NCBI GenBank assembly: GCA_963971535.1
Contig: OZ020599.1
Span: 100,409,480-100,473,479 of the forward strand
Direction of reading: 5' to 3'
Source: Notolepis coatsorum
Lineage: Eukaryota; Chordata; Actinopteri; Aulopiformes; Paralepididae
DNA: 64,000 bases
Shown: in pieces, positions 1-12,400 of the stretch
Layout: each line of letters opens with the position of its first letter
Numbering within the stretch: position 1 is the first letter of the stretch
Notes under the pieces: generated by a model
Seen by the model: only the letters and a program-made list of their open reading frames with translations
The model's database searches: none
Told to the model about the DNA's origin: nothing
Translations under genes and position numbers: made by a program

Positions 1-260
1 TTAGAGCATGGCGATAGAACGCCAGGTAGTTTGCAGGCTGTTCGACGCGGAAATGGGCAAAGACACAGCTCGTCACGCGATTGGGCAAACATGTCAGTGG
101 CCAATCAGAGAGCGTCAGTCAGTGGCCAATCAGAGAGCGTCGTGCAGAAATGCGGCTACGGCACTGTTTGATGAACATCGTTACTCAGCTGAAAGAGTCG
201 TGCCCTTCCTGCTGACTGGTCGTACAGAACTTGTAAGTCGCTTTGGATAAAAGTGTTCAG
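1..260. repeat. Dispersed repeat fragment, also present inverted near 29.0 kb
   Basis: The first ~70 bases recur as their reverse complement at about 29010-29070. Bases ~95-140 hold a ~24-bp direct duplication carrying GGCCAATCAGAG. I see no credible coding content. The left boundary lies outside the window, so the element class cannot be decided. Confidence 0.6.
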
Positions 261-339
261 CTAAATTACTAAATGTAAAGGTATCTACCTATGGACAGTA
301 GGGAGGCTAGATCACAAAATATTTTCAAAAGTAAGCCAC

Positions 340-640
340 CTCTTCACCTTAGCCTTTTAATACACTCTGCCACTTACTCATTACATCCAGACTATTGAGT
401 ATTATTGTACTGTAAATGAGCTATTTTATGCTAATTCTACAATTATTGCACTGTAAATGAGCTATTTTATTGCACTGCTTTTATTCTGTCTGCACTTTAT
501 GCATTGATCATTTTATTCTTGTCTATTTTTTGCTCATATTATGTCCGTCTCCATTTCTGCTGTGAAGCACCTTGGCGGCAATTATTGTATGAAGGGTGCT
601 ATACAAATAAAGTTTATTATTATTATTATTATCTACTTTT
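340..640 (+). mobile_element. Retroposon 3' tail with (TAT)n end
   Basis: The stretch ends in ACAAATAAAGTTTATTATT followed by a short TAT microsatellite, a typical 3' tail of fish non-LTR elements. An internal stretch (TACTGTAAATGAGCTATTTTA) is duplicated here and recurs near 19.40 kb. There is no ORF. Confidence 0.55.
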
Positions 641-980
641 GTACTGACTGTGTCGGGACAGTAGTTATTTTGAGTTCACTACTCGAGCAGTTCGTGTAGT
701 TTGCCTTTTTTTTTTGCCAGTGTCAGTTTGTAGCCTACGGTAATTAAACATTAAAACACCTGCGGCTTATAGTGCGAAAATTACGGTACTTTGGTAACAT
801 TTCTTGTGACAACCCAATCCCTGGTCTTCTTGATTGTGTTTTGTTTTGTTTTGCTTTTTTTTTTATTATCATTGTTGATGTGCTGGTGTTTTTTCTACGT
901 TTGTTTTTTACATTGAAAAGCACTTTTGGTGCAACTTCGGTTGATTTTAAATGTGCTATAAAAATAAAGTTGACTTCGTT
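641..980. other. Unassigned AT-rich flank
   Basis: T-rich sequence lies downstream of the inferred ppp4r2 3' end. It includes a second retroposon-like tail (GTGCTATAAAAATAAAGTT) at about 952-972. Nothing else is recognisable. Confidence 0.4.
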
Positions 981-1285
981 AATCTTAAAGGGGTAACAAT
1001 ATTATGGGAAATACACTTACCGTCTTCTGTAGAGTCAGACAAGAAGATAAGATACCAATTTCCTCTCTGTGCGTTCATTAGTAAGCTACCCGGCTGCAAG
1101 GTAGGCTATAGCTTAGCACAAATGAATGGAAGCAGATACATAGCGGCTAGCCTAGGTTAAAACTCCAGGAGAGGTGTTTTTGGCTAGCCTTCTACTGAAC
1201 GCACAGTAATCGAGAGGAAATTGGTATCCAATATCTTGTCTGACTCTGGAGAAAGCGCATTTCCCATAATGTTGGCATGTTCCTT
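981..1285. mobile_element. MITE of the 'AAAGGAACA..GGGAAAT' family
   Basis: Inverted ends read AAAGGGGTAACAATATTATG on the left and CATAATGTTGGCATGTTCCTTT on the right. The subterminal parts (TTACCGTCTTC; CTCTGTGCGTTCA) match the split element at 7117-10719 and the fragment near 18.89 kb. The better copy at 7117 is flanked by TTAA; here the flanks are degraded. Confidence 0.7.
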
Positions 1286-1760
1286 TACAGGTAGAATCTG
1301 CCATCAAACAACGGCAAAAGAGCTCTAAGTTGGTATTGCACTTTGTTTACATTACATATAGCTGAACATATATTATTTATACCATATAGCTAGTAACTTA
1401 TTATACTGTACATTTCTCCAGATCCGTCTTGATGTGTGGCCAACAATAACAACCCCCTGCCCCATCTCCACTCAGCTCTAATCCACAGCAGACCAAAACA
1501 AACTAACCCTTGCACTACCACACTACCAAATGGTTAACCCTTTCACTGCGACAATACAGATGGTTAACCCTTTCACAACCACTACAGATGGTTAACCTTT
1601 TCACAACCACACTACAGACTGTTAACCCTTTCAATACCACTACAGGCGGTTCTGTAGTGTGGTAGTGAAGGGGTTAAACAATGTGCAATACCAAGAAGAG
1701 TACTTTTGCCTAAAAGGTTGCCGTTTGTCGGCGTCACAGATTCTACCTTTAAACGATTGC
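1286..1760. repeat. Inverted-repeat unit enclosing a short ~28-bp minisatellite
   Basis: GGTAGAATCTG at 1290 is inverted as CAGATTCTACC near 1747, bracketing about five copies of GGTTAACCCTTTCACTACCACACTACAGA-like units (1500-1650). The last unit is in reverse orientation, making a palindromic junction at about 1640-1675. The same monomer builds the larger array at 53.84-55.56 kb. Confidence 0.65.
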
Positions 1761-1764
1761 TGTC

Positions 1765-3051
1765 CAAGCTGCATCTTGAGAAGACGGGCATCAACAGAAA
1801 AAATATATACAACTTCCGTGATACAAATTCAACATAAACACACTTTTAAAATGTTAGCATTTATTGCTTTATAATATGAATACTATGACGCAAGCTCAAG
1901 CATTCAATTTCCAGCAATTATTTCTTTTACAAAAGCAGTTGACACATTATTACAATTCCTACAAAATCTACTTTACAGAGGTGTGTAACTGTAAAAATCC
2001 TAACCGTCGAAAAGGACAGTTGTGGGATAAAGATATGGCAGATAATAAATGAAAACAAAAACACCAGTCGTATTCTCTTGACAGATAATCTACAGACTAA
2101 TGGCTTTGTGTTTAAACCGAAACGAACACCGAATCAAATCCAACGTTACATTTTCATGCCACTGTAAATCAGTGGGTCTAAATGTGACAAAACTGGCTCT
2201 AAAAACAATTAAAAAGAACAACAACAAACTAAATCAGTTACTGTAGGTACACATTCTCAATGGACCGATCTCAAACCCCGCCCTCTTTTCTTGATCACAC
2301 AAACAACATTGTGATTGGAGAATCAAGAAAAGAGGGCGGGTTTAAGCTAGGTCAGTTGGTTTACATGCCAGCAGAAACGCTGTGGGTCAAAAGTAATTTC
2401 CTGTTTCATAATTTTCACAGTAAATGTTTATAGTTAAGCTTACCGATTTGTGTCCACATTCGTCCAGGGGATGACGAGAACGAGTGCAAGGATGATGATG
2501 ATGATAAGAATAATACAAAAATAATTACATGTTGTACTTTGTCTTGTCCTTCATAGCCAAACAAACATAAATCTATGAAATGTTGCTTTGAGACCATCAC
2601 ATTATCTGTGGCTCTCAAGTTTGTTTTCTTCTAAGATATGCGTGTCAAATAAAGACATTTACTAGCCGTCAAATCATTGAACACGTCTGTCTGTCTGGTG
2701 AGGTTAAACGACTGTGGCCAGATATAAAATCAGGGATTAAAAACCAAAAAGAGAAAAAAGTCAAAAGGCATTTTAATTTGTGTGTGTGAGAGAATAAAAA
2801 GCCCAAGAGTCTCCTAAAACATCTGTTTAAATAATTTGCTTCCAGTTTAGAGACTGAGTGACAGGTGGCAATAAGCAGGTGGTACCGGAAAGGGATGGTG
2901 GTCAAGGTCCTCCTTTTCAAGGCCTTTTCAAGAAGCACCCCGTCTCTCTTTGCTCTGACAGTCTGCCACTGTGCTACAAAACAATACCCTTGGAGTGGTA
3001 TCATACAGTGTAAAAAAAGAAAAGAAGTCAGTCGGCTAACTGGGCCTCAAG
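1765..3051 (-). other. ppp4r2: Inferred 3' UTR of ppp4r2
   Basis: Sequence downstream of the ppp4r2 stop codon is mostly single-copy. A minus-strand AATAAA (TTTATT at 1860-1865) is a plausible polyadenylation signal and would give a UTR of about 1.2 kb. The end position is inferred and no transcript evidence is available here. Confidence 0.4.
2272..2344. other. Hairpin-forming inverted repeat in the ppp4r2 3' UTR
   Basis: The left arm AAACCCCGCCCTCTTTTCTT (2273 on) pairs with AAGAAAAGAGGGCGGG-TTT ending near 2343, about 22 paired bases around a ~26-base loop. The structure is directly visible. It could be a small inverted-repeat transposon relic or an RNA structure. Confidence 0.7.
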
Positions 3052-3437
3052 TTAGTCATGTTCCCCGGTGGGCTCGTTTGAAGAAGTCAATGTGCTCTCT
3101 GAGTTATCGTCCGCAGCAGCGCCCTCTGGTGACAGTTCGGCTGTACTACTCGGGGAGGCGGGGCCTGGCTCGTCGGTGGGCGTGTCCTCCTCCTCCTCCT
3201 CGTCGCTGTCGTGACTGCTGCTGCTGACCGGCTCAGCAGCCTCCTCCCCATTGTCCTGCGCCTCAGAGCTCTCCTTCTTCTTCTTCTTCTTCTTCTTCTT
3301 CCTCGACGGAGTGGCCCTGTGCTCCGGTTGGTCCGTGGTGCTGTCGCTCTTTGGACTGAGGGCGGGACCAGGTGCAGACTCCGCCTGTGGTGAATCCTCC
3401 TCCCTCTTGGATGGTTCCGTCTGTACACTGCTGGGCT
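3052..3437 (-). CDS. ppp4r2: ppp4r2 coding exon 8 (terminal)
   Basis: The exon begins after CTGCCCCCTCAG and starts in phase 1, completing a Glu codon, then encodes [15 protein letters not shown] (CTT)n run on the plus strand encodes nine consecutive lysines (residues ~330-338). An acidic stretch with [14 protein letters not shown] follows, then the stop at 3052-3054. The repetitive codons make length variation likely. Confidence 0.93.
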
Positions 3438-6400
3438 CTGAGGGGGCAGAGGAGGCAATGTTACACCAGGGTTCCCCAGACGTTGCAAAATGAAATTCAA
3501 GGACTTTAAAGTACTTTTCCAAGCACGATTTTATATTTTAAAAGGGCATTTAAAAGGATACAATTCACTTTTAAATGTCTTGATTCAGAACTATTTTATC
3601 ATGGATGAACAAAACTTTCAATACGAATAGTTGATTTGAATTTCAAAGACTTGTTAAAAAAATTGGCTGTTTAAGGAATTCCAGTCATTGATTTTTTTTA
3701 ACACTTCAAGCACTTCAAGGACCTTGTGCGAACACTGCATTACACTAATGGATTCTGCCAAGTAGCAAACAATAACAAGTTGCCAATGAATTACACTATT
3801 TCACTATTCTGTAAACTAGGGCTGTCTTAAATACTTCGAAGCTTCGTTCGATGGGCATGGGATTCGAATATGAAAATAAAATTCGATTATAATTTTTTTT
3901 TAATGTTGTGTGCAAAATCATCTCTGCCTCTCTTTGTTAATTACAAAAAGCAATGCTGTTTGTTATTTAAGATGAGGTCGGACTCGGCACTGACAGATTT
4001 GTGTTCATTGTGCTGCTTTTATAAAGCCTCAAATGACGGCTTACAATATTTCATGAAAGCAAAGTGTTTTGTTTGTCTAGGTTTTAAAAAGGTTTAAACT
4101 TTACAGCACTGACAAAGTTGAACAAAGTGCTGTACAAGTCCCACAACATAAAATTAAATAAAAAATCTTTAATTAAAAAGAAAATGTATTTCGAAGCTTC
4201 GAATTAAAATCGAATCTCTGCCCCGAGGCTTCGAATTCCAAAAGAAAATTCGAAGGTCAGCCCTACTGTAAACGGAGTATCTCGTGGAGGGAGCTTAGAT
4301 ATGACATTTATTAATTGATTTTTACAACTATTACAACAAAAATTACATTTTGGCAATTTACAAATTGCAAGGACCTGAATATGAGGTGACCCTGACTCTT
4401 ATAAAAAAAAAAAAAAATTATAATATATCTGACCAGAATATACCAGTAATACGAACACAGTGAATACAACTAAGTAAGCCGATATATATATTTTAAATTC
4501 AATTGTATTGTTAAAAATAAGAGTTTAAAATTGTAGTTATTTTAAATAACGTAAAAACTGTAGCCTACTGTTCTATTTCAATTAGGCTCATTGATCAGTC
4601 GTCTTAAAACTGGAATTACACTCGGGTCAATACGGTCATTTCAATACAGCTGTTGTTCGTTTTCAATGGCTTCGATTCACAATTGAGGACGCAGGCAGTG
4701 TTGGGAAAGTTCACTTTCTACATGAACTAGTTCAGTTCACAGTTCACACATTTTTAAATGAACTAGTTCAGTTCATAGTTCATAATAAAAAATGTTGAAC
4801 TAAAGTTCATGGTTTCACAAATGAACAAATTTATAGTTTATAGTTATTTTTTCAATACGTTGTTGCAAGCTATTATTTGTCAAATGTATTGCCACAACCC
4901 AGAATACTGGCATTTCCATAACGCTTTGCTGCCGTCCATTCAGTCCACACTAGTAGCAGCTGCAGCTTTCATCTCTACAGTATATTTTCAAAAACATGAG
5001 GAAAAACGTAATCTAAATATACTTCAAGTACCAAAAGTGAAAGTAGTCATTGTGCAAACAATAAACATATAACATATAAACATGTGCCGACATAACTCTG
5101 TACTAACAACACGAGGTAGGAACCAGGCTGAGGTATTTATTTATCCTTTATTTATCCAGGAATGTCCCATTGAGATACAAGATCTCTTCTTCCAGGGAGT
5201 CCTGGAAGGTATGAAACTAAGGTTGTACCTCAAAGTTCAATATTCAAAGTGCAAAACATTTACTGACTTTAACTAAAACTCTTTTAAATGCTCATACGCC
5301 GACGCCACGTAGAGTCTGACTCTGAGCGAGTGCTGCTGCGATACTACCCGACTCCCCGAAGCCCCGCCCAGAGCGGTTGCCAGATTGGGTGGTTTTCCGC
5401 ATTATTTTAAAGCCTGTTTATCGTGTGTTTTAACTGGGTTTTCGGCTGAAAGGCATATGAAATCTGGCACACTTTTGAACACCGTTATGATATAGTGCTC
5501 AGAATGAACGCACTTTTGAACGCCGTTATACAGCGCTGAGAATGAACGCGCTCTCAATTACGTTCATCTAGCGGAAATACAGTACGTTCAGTTCACATTC
5601 GCCCAAAATACGAACGCGTTCACGAACGATCGTTCATTGAACGCGTTCAGGTACATCACTGGACGCAGGTCCTCGTACTTTTTAACACTACACCATATTT
5701 TATCTATTTATTACTAAAAGATTTGCACTACATCCCTACCTAATCTTTGCATTTTGTACTTTAGTTTGTATATTTTGTATAGTGTTTGGTCTTTATTCTT
5801 TTTACTGTATGAAGCACAATCTCAGGGGGCTCATACAGAACCAAGTATTTCACTGTAATGTACATGCACTTTATATGTGACAAATAAACACGAGTGCCTA
5901 TCTCTGAATTTGGATCAACGCACCAGAAATATGCAAATGGCTGTAGTGGCTTTCCGTGCCACTGGTCGTCTTGGCAACAGCATTTTCAAGGGATAAGTCT
6001 TCCGCATAAAGAGTCGGCCAAGAGCGCCTAGTTCAACTCTGCTGCTTAATGATCAGGCAATATTACAATAAGATAATAGCAGAATTTGTATTAATTAACA
6101 TCCCATTGGGCCAGAAATCAGATATAATTATATCATAATAATAATTGATTAATAAATTCTCACACGTTCCATACAGACTCTTGCCGGACTCACCACGCTC
6201 CCGGTATAGCCCCGCAAAAAAAAACAACGACTTGAATACAAAAGCATTTCATATTTATTTCATCTACCGACAGCCCCAAAAGTTTAATACTTGTGCAAAT
6301 TAAATCCAATACCTTTTAAGGCCTTAAATTGAGAATTATAACTTTTAATACCCCACAGATATCCTGAATATAATAACACTCCGATTCAGGTAGCTTTCAA

Positions 6401-9400
6401 AATCGCAAGACACCCGTTGTCCACATCACTGTTAGATATGGTATTATGGGTACCTCCCCCTAGGCCCCCTCACCTACCTCCCTTTCTTCCATCTCTCTCC
6501 CTCTGGTTCTCACTCTCCCTTTATATTTTTCCCTCTCTCTTTCCTTCTCTCTCCCTTATTTATTGTAATTTTCCTTGTATACTATTGCTACTATAATTTT
6601 GTATTTTATTTACTTGTATGCATGTACATAACCTTGTTTTTGTTACAGCGTCCCCCCCTTCCCTCAAAAGGCCTTTGCTTTTTGATCAGGCTGCTTTTGT
6701 ATATAAGATTTTAAATTAAAAATAAATTTAAATGGGAAGGCCTACCGTCATCCACTGAGGTGGTGGGTCCTTCAACGGTCGAGTCGACCTTCTCCTCCTC
6801 TGCAGCGTCTTTGGAGGACTCCGGCGTCTCTGGCGAGCTTTCTGAGCCTGTGGTGGAAGACGAGGCCTTCTCCTCGCTCTCCTCTTCCTCCTCCTCCTCC
6901 TCCTCCTCGTTCTCAGAGAACTTGAGCCTCTTGACCTCGTGCTGCTCGGCCTCAGAGTCATCCTCTTCGTGTTTCTTCTTCATCCCGCCGCTCTGCGTCC
7001 GCTCACCTCGTGTTGACGAAGAGTCACTGGGGGGGGGCAGCGGGAAAGGAAAGAACTGTACATTAAAATCAGTGGTGGAAAGTAACTAAGTACTTTTACT
7101 CAAGTACTATACTTAAAAGGAACACCCCAACAATTTGGGAAATTTGCTTACCGTCTTCTCCAGAGAGAGACGAAAAGATAGATACCAGTTTCCTCTCTGT
7201 GCGTTCAGTAGAAAGCCGTCTGGCTGCCCGTTAGCCTAGCTTAGCACAATGAATGGAAGCGGACAGTGCCGGTTTGCCTTCGGGAGAGGTGTTATTTGGA
7301 CAATGCAGGGTTAGAAATAAAAAAAAAAAAAAATTCAAGGGCTTTTTTTGCCCCCCTTAACACTTTGGCTGCCATGGGTTAAATTAATGATATACCATAG
7401 ATTGCCAGCGCTATTTGTCTATGGAGAAAGTCCCCTTCTTTGCAGGGCTATAACTTTTTAAATTCTATTGCTACATTGCCATTATTAGGGCCCATTCAAA
7501 GTCCTATATGTATTGTTCATTGTGTAGCAACGTTAAACTTTTTCATTCACATATTCATAGTAAAGTATGGTCTAATGTATAAGTATGTTTTCATCTCTTT
7601 CTGCAACTTTCTCCAGAACGTGATATATAGCCCCAAATGCATTATATTGATGATGAAATACAGTTTGATGGCAATCAGCGCGATATAAAAAATTCCAACT
7701 AGACGTACTTCTAGAAGTTACTACACGTCATCTGATGTTGACCGGATGGGCGAGGGGGCGTTTATAATTCCGTGGGCAGCGTTATACCAATCATCTAATG
7801 TGGGTCAAATGTTGATAAAAGCAGTTAGTATCGAAGATGGTAACGTTACACGCTGAAACTCACCCCAGTCTCCGCGCGCCGTTGGGCGATCATCGTCGAG
7901 TAGAAATTTTATCATTATGGGATATATTATTACCCGGTCCATCTCCAGCTTGTATAATGGTATATACGTCCAAATCATGTTGTTTATCGAGTTATTGGCA
8001 ATCGATCGCTATGTAGAGTGACGAGCTAGAATGCCGGAACCTATCCCGAGTGGCCGGAAGCAATACGGACATGTAGCACAACCTCCACTGTGCTTCCTGT
8101 TAAGCGGTTGCGCGATCGGCCACCAGATGGCGCTCCTGAACCGCCAGAGAGCTCAGTGGGTCCTGCTGGTGGTTCTCAGACCAGCGGAGGGACATTATGG
8201 ATCAGATCGCAGATTTTTGAAATATTGATATAAGGACGCTGTACAGCGTCCCCCGGCAACTTTAGCATCGCCAGCAATGACGCTGTAAAGCGTTTTTAGG
8301 CAGTCAAAGTGTTAAGGCGAGACACTGCAGGTGAATAGTCAAATATACTTTTTTTGTTGATTTTGAGATTTTGTTATATTTTGCTTCCTAAACATGTCTT
8401 CTATGAAACTAGTGACAATAAAACGTCAATAACACACATTTAGTTGTTTATTTTACATCATTTTGCCTTATTGCATCCATAAATGTGCACATATTTAATG
8501 GGGAAGTGCCTCATTTGCATATATAAACATAAATTTCAGAAAACTTGCAATATATTTTTTCTTAGTTTATATGTACATAACAAATTGGGAAAGTTTCATA
8601 GTGATATCTATTCAAATATTTTTTGCCTATTAGGGGGTACTACACTGTACTACACTGTTTGTAGCCTGTGTGTAGTTCTGTTCAGTTCAATAACATCATT
8701 ATTATTATTATTATTATTCAGTTATCAGGCATGTGTTTAGGTTGTCTATTACTAATGGTTTGATTAGGTATTGTGTTTGTAAATATCTGTTTAAAAAAAA
8801 GTATGGCATTTTACAATACAGAACTTTGAAGGCGTTTTCCCCAAAAATGAGTTTTAAGAGTTTTTCCTCATACTCTGAGCCAGAAATCTCCACTTCAGTA
8901 GCACACACATACACCAAACCTTCCAGTTCTATTCATATCTATGTTCTGAAGGTATTTACAGAAGGGTTTGTTGATATCGCATTCATACCCTGATTTATAT
9001 CACATTGTATTCCTAAAAACATGGCGAAATATGGAATTTTACCATACAAATTGACTGAATGGAGTATTTTCTGATTTATGGAGTGATAAAAAGAGATATC
9101 CAAAATCCCCTCTGTAATAACCTTTGGCTCTAATATGTCAACAAAATGAAACTATAATTTTGAAAATGGCTTTATCCAATGTTCAGATTTCTGTCCTGGA
9201 ATTATATGCAAATTAGTGCATATTTAAGTAGATCATGCCTCATTTGCATATTTAAACATACAATTTCAGAAAACTTGTAATACAAAAAAGTCTTGTCTTA
9301 ATATAAGTAATCAACTGGGGAAGTTTCATTGTGATATCTATTAGTTAATTTTTTTACCCTATTCACCTGCAGTGTCTCCCCTTAATTGATTTTCGGGGGC

Positions 9401-12400
9401 TTCTTTTTGTATTTCGGGGGCACAACATTTTTATAATGAAAATTAACATAAAGATTATAAAACATTGTTGACACTTTTTTTTTTACAGTCTTCGTCCCTA
9501 TGTTTGATAACGTAATGCTAATGTCTCCATATATAGGGCTCTACGCTAACCTTTTTCCCAAGGAGCACATGTGCTCCTAAATAAAATGTTAATAAATAAA
9601 ATCTAAATACAAATTTAGGAGCAGTGACAATTGTTCAAGTAACACATACACGATGTGTGACATGGCTTGGTTTCATGTTTTGAGGTACCTTCAATTATCT
9701 GTAAATAATACATACATACTCTATCTAAATAGATTAAATATGATTGTCCCTGAGGGCAAGTTGTGTTGTTGTCTTGATATATCTTACAAATAGCAGACGA
9801 ATAGCCGGTTGCCTCTGGATCAATGAATGTCTAATATATTGAATAATATTATTAGCTATTTTATTTTTAACATCCCTAATTCCAACAGTCAAGAGGCTTG
9901 TTTCAAATTGATACATGAAAAACCCCACACACTGGCCAGATCGATCAATGAAATACGTTGCGCGCTCAGCGCTGTGGAATGAAGGAAATGCGCATCGGGA
10001 TCGGATTTGGATGTTATTCTTTGGAGTTGTGTTACAAATGGAACGGTCTTTCCCCGCCGAACACAAGTTACTTAATGTTACACAGGTCGCGCTATGCAGA
10101 TGCTTAGCTTGCTAACGTTAAGATAGCAGTGTGTAACTTAATGTTACACTATGCATGCTTGCTGAAAGCAGAGCAGAGCTCTCTGTCTGTCTGTGTTCGC
10201 ACAAGCACCCTGTAACACGCAGCGGGCCCCGCCTCCCTCCCTCCTTGCATTCCACCCAAAAACTGAATTTCAGTCCAGTTTCTGAACTATTAACAGCAGA
10301 GCTGTTTTGTAATCTTCACTCGTCTCGCACACTGTCTGCAAGTAAATGATTTTTCCGGTTCGCACACACACATATTATTAGGGGCAAATACGAGGGAAAT
10401 GCTCGCACTGTAGAGCATATATATAATTATATATATAATTAGTAAACTGTCAGGGGCTTTTCTTGCCCCCCTTAACTGATTTTCGAGGGCATTTGGTCAA
10501 TTTTCGAGGGCATTTTGCCCCAAGCCCCCGTTAATTTCGAACCCTGGGACAATGGCTAGGCTAACCGGCACTGTCCGCTTCCATTCATTGTGCTAAGCTA
10601 GGCTAACGTGCAGCCAGATGGCTTTCTACTGAACGCACAGAGAGGAACCTGGTATCTATCTTCTTGTCTCTCTCTGGAGAAGACGGTAAGCCAATTTCCC
10701 CAAATGTTGGAGTGTTCCTTTAAGTACAATTTCGAGCTACTTGTGCTTTACGCAAGTATTTTTATTTGAGGGAAATTTATACTTTTACTCCACTACATTT
10801 CAAAAGGAAATATTGTACTTTGTACTCTACACAAAACAAAAAGATTTTGCATAGAAAACATAGAAAGATTTTATGAAGATTATGTACTTTCATATTTGAC
10901 GTACTTATACTTTAGATACTTAAGTACATTAAATAGCAAATACTTTTGAATTTGAATGGAGGACTTTTACCAGAGTACTCATTTATCAACTGGAGAGAAC
11001 AGCTCAAGACAGAGATGCTTGGAGATCACTTGTTGACGGCCTATGCCCCAGAATGGGTAGCAGGCGTAAGTAAAGTAACTCATTTATCCGAGTATTTCTA
11101 CTTTTACTTTACTAGTAAAGGAACAGTGTACTTCTTCCACCACTGACATTAATCGCTTCATTTGATGATCTGCTATAAATCAGTGCCACTGCATAACATT
11201 CTATTGCATTTTTCTATGCAAATGTAGCCCAAATGTATTCCTTTCAAAGAATGGTTTAGACTGTAATGTTGTCACTAGCTTGTACCCAATAGCTACTGCA
11301 TCTCAGAGTTTCCCGCTCATCTACATCCTAAAAAGCATGAAACAAGGTACAACAAATTGCACAACACACACCGACTGCAACTTGATCATTATTAACTATT
11401 AATTATGTCCCCAACGGAGAACTTTGTTACCATCTGCAATACAAATATATATACATCATCTGTTATATCTACTAACTAAGATAACATTTTCGATCTGTTC
11501 ACCTCATTCCAAATATTTTTTGTTGTAGTAAAATGGGAAAGTATTGATACATGGTGCCAGTGTATCGAAAACATGTCGCAAGAGGAAGTATGGCGATATA
11601 TATATATTAGAGTATCGATTTTTTTGTCCCACCCCTAGTGTATATTCGGGGGCGACAGTGGCTTAGGAGGTAGAGGGGTCGTCTGGTGATCAGAAGGCTC
11701 CCGGTTCGATTCCTGCTCCTCCCATCGAAGTGTCCTTGAGCGAGACACTTAACCCCTAACTGCTCCTGATGAGCAGGTCGGCACCTTGCATGGTCGCCTC
11801 CGCCGTCGATGTGTGAACGTGTGAGTGAATGGGTGAATGTGAGGAACAACATTGTAAAGTGCTTTGGATAAAAAGCACTATATTAAAATGCACCGTTTAC
11901 ATTTGAATTACCTGACTGGATGCTCTTCCGCCGGCTCCGTGGTCGACTCTGGCTCTTTGCTGACCACACCGTCAGAGAGGCCGTTAGTGGAAAGTGAGGT
12001 GGCCAGCGATACCTTTGGTCTGTTGAACGGCCTTGGCGTGGCTGGTCCGTTTACATTTCGACTACAACAAGAGAAGAGATACAAATCCATTGTCTGTGCA
12101 AACTGAAGCGCATCTAATCACAGAGTGAGTTACCTAGGCATCAAAAGCTAGAGACACGAGCTGATTGGCCAGGTGGCATGGCACTCATATTACCCCCTGA
12201 CTTGTTTCCTGGGGCTTGTGGCTCTTGATGAAAAGACACTGATTTTGCCATTTTGACCTTCCAGTCGCTGATTTCTGGACGCGACATTACATTTGTTGGA
12301 AGTCAAAACCGTGGACAAGTATGTGGCTCCCACCTGTCTGAATATACAGAGGACTTGGCAGCGAACATCACTCCATTCATTCTGTTTACACTGGTTGCCC

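Larger units (their letters stand above)
7306..10546. mobile_element. Non-autonomous hAT-type element, CAGGGTTAGAAAT ends
   Basis: An exact 8-bp target duplication GGACAATG (7298-7305 and 10547-10554) flanks ends CAGGGTTAGAAAT and ATTTCGAACCCTG. Unique interior includes CCCCTTAA..GATTTTCGGGGGC motifs and a promoter-like GC-rich part near 10.1-10.3 kb. I see no intact transposase ORF. Two TTAA elements sit inside it. Confidence 0.9.
7117..10719. mobile_element. TTAA-target MITE, split by a later insertion
   Basis: Flanked by TTAA (7113-7116 and 10720-10723), with ends AAGGAACACCCCAACA and GTTGGAGTGTTCCT. The left half (7117-7305) and right half (10547-10719) are inverted copies sharing TTACCGTCTTCTCCAGAGAG. 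The split is at 7305/10547. TTAA is the piggyBac signature, but no transposase is present. Confidence 0.78.
7070..11145. mobile_element. Outermost hAT-type element of a nested stack (CAGTGGTGGAAAGTA family)
   Basis: Ends CAGTGGTGGAAAGTAACTAA and GTACTTCTTCCACCACTG are inverted copies. Flanks ACATTAAAAT and ACATTAAT look like a mutated target duplication. AAGTACTTTTACT-type motifs repeat inside both ends. Its own sequence is split by the elements listed next, and its left end lies 44 bp from ppp4r2 exon 7. Confidence 0.8.

Noticed and set aside
3087..3500. Alternative Arg-rich minus-strand frame over exon 8
   Set aside because: It is the shifted frame of the Lys/Glu repeats. The ppp4r2 frame is fixed by splice phase and by its resemblance to the human C-terminal tail.
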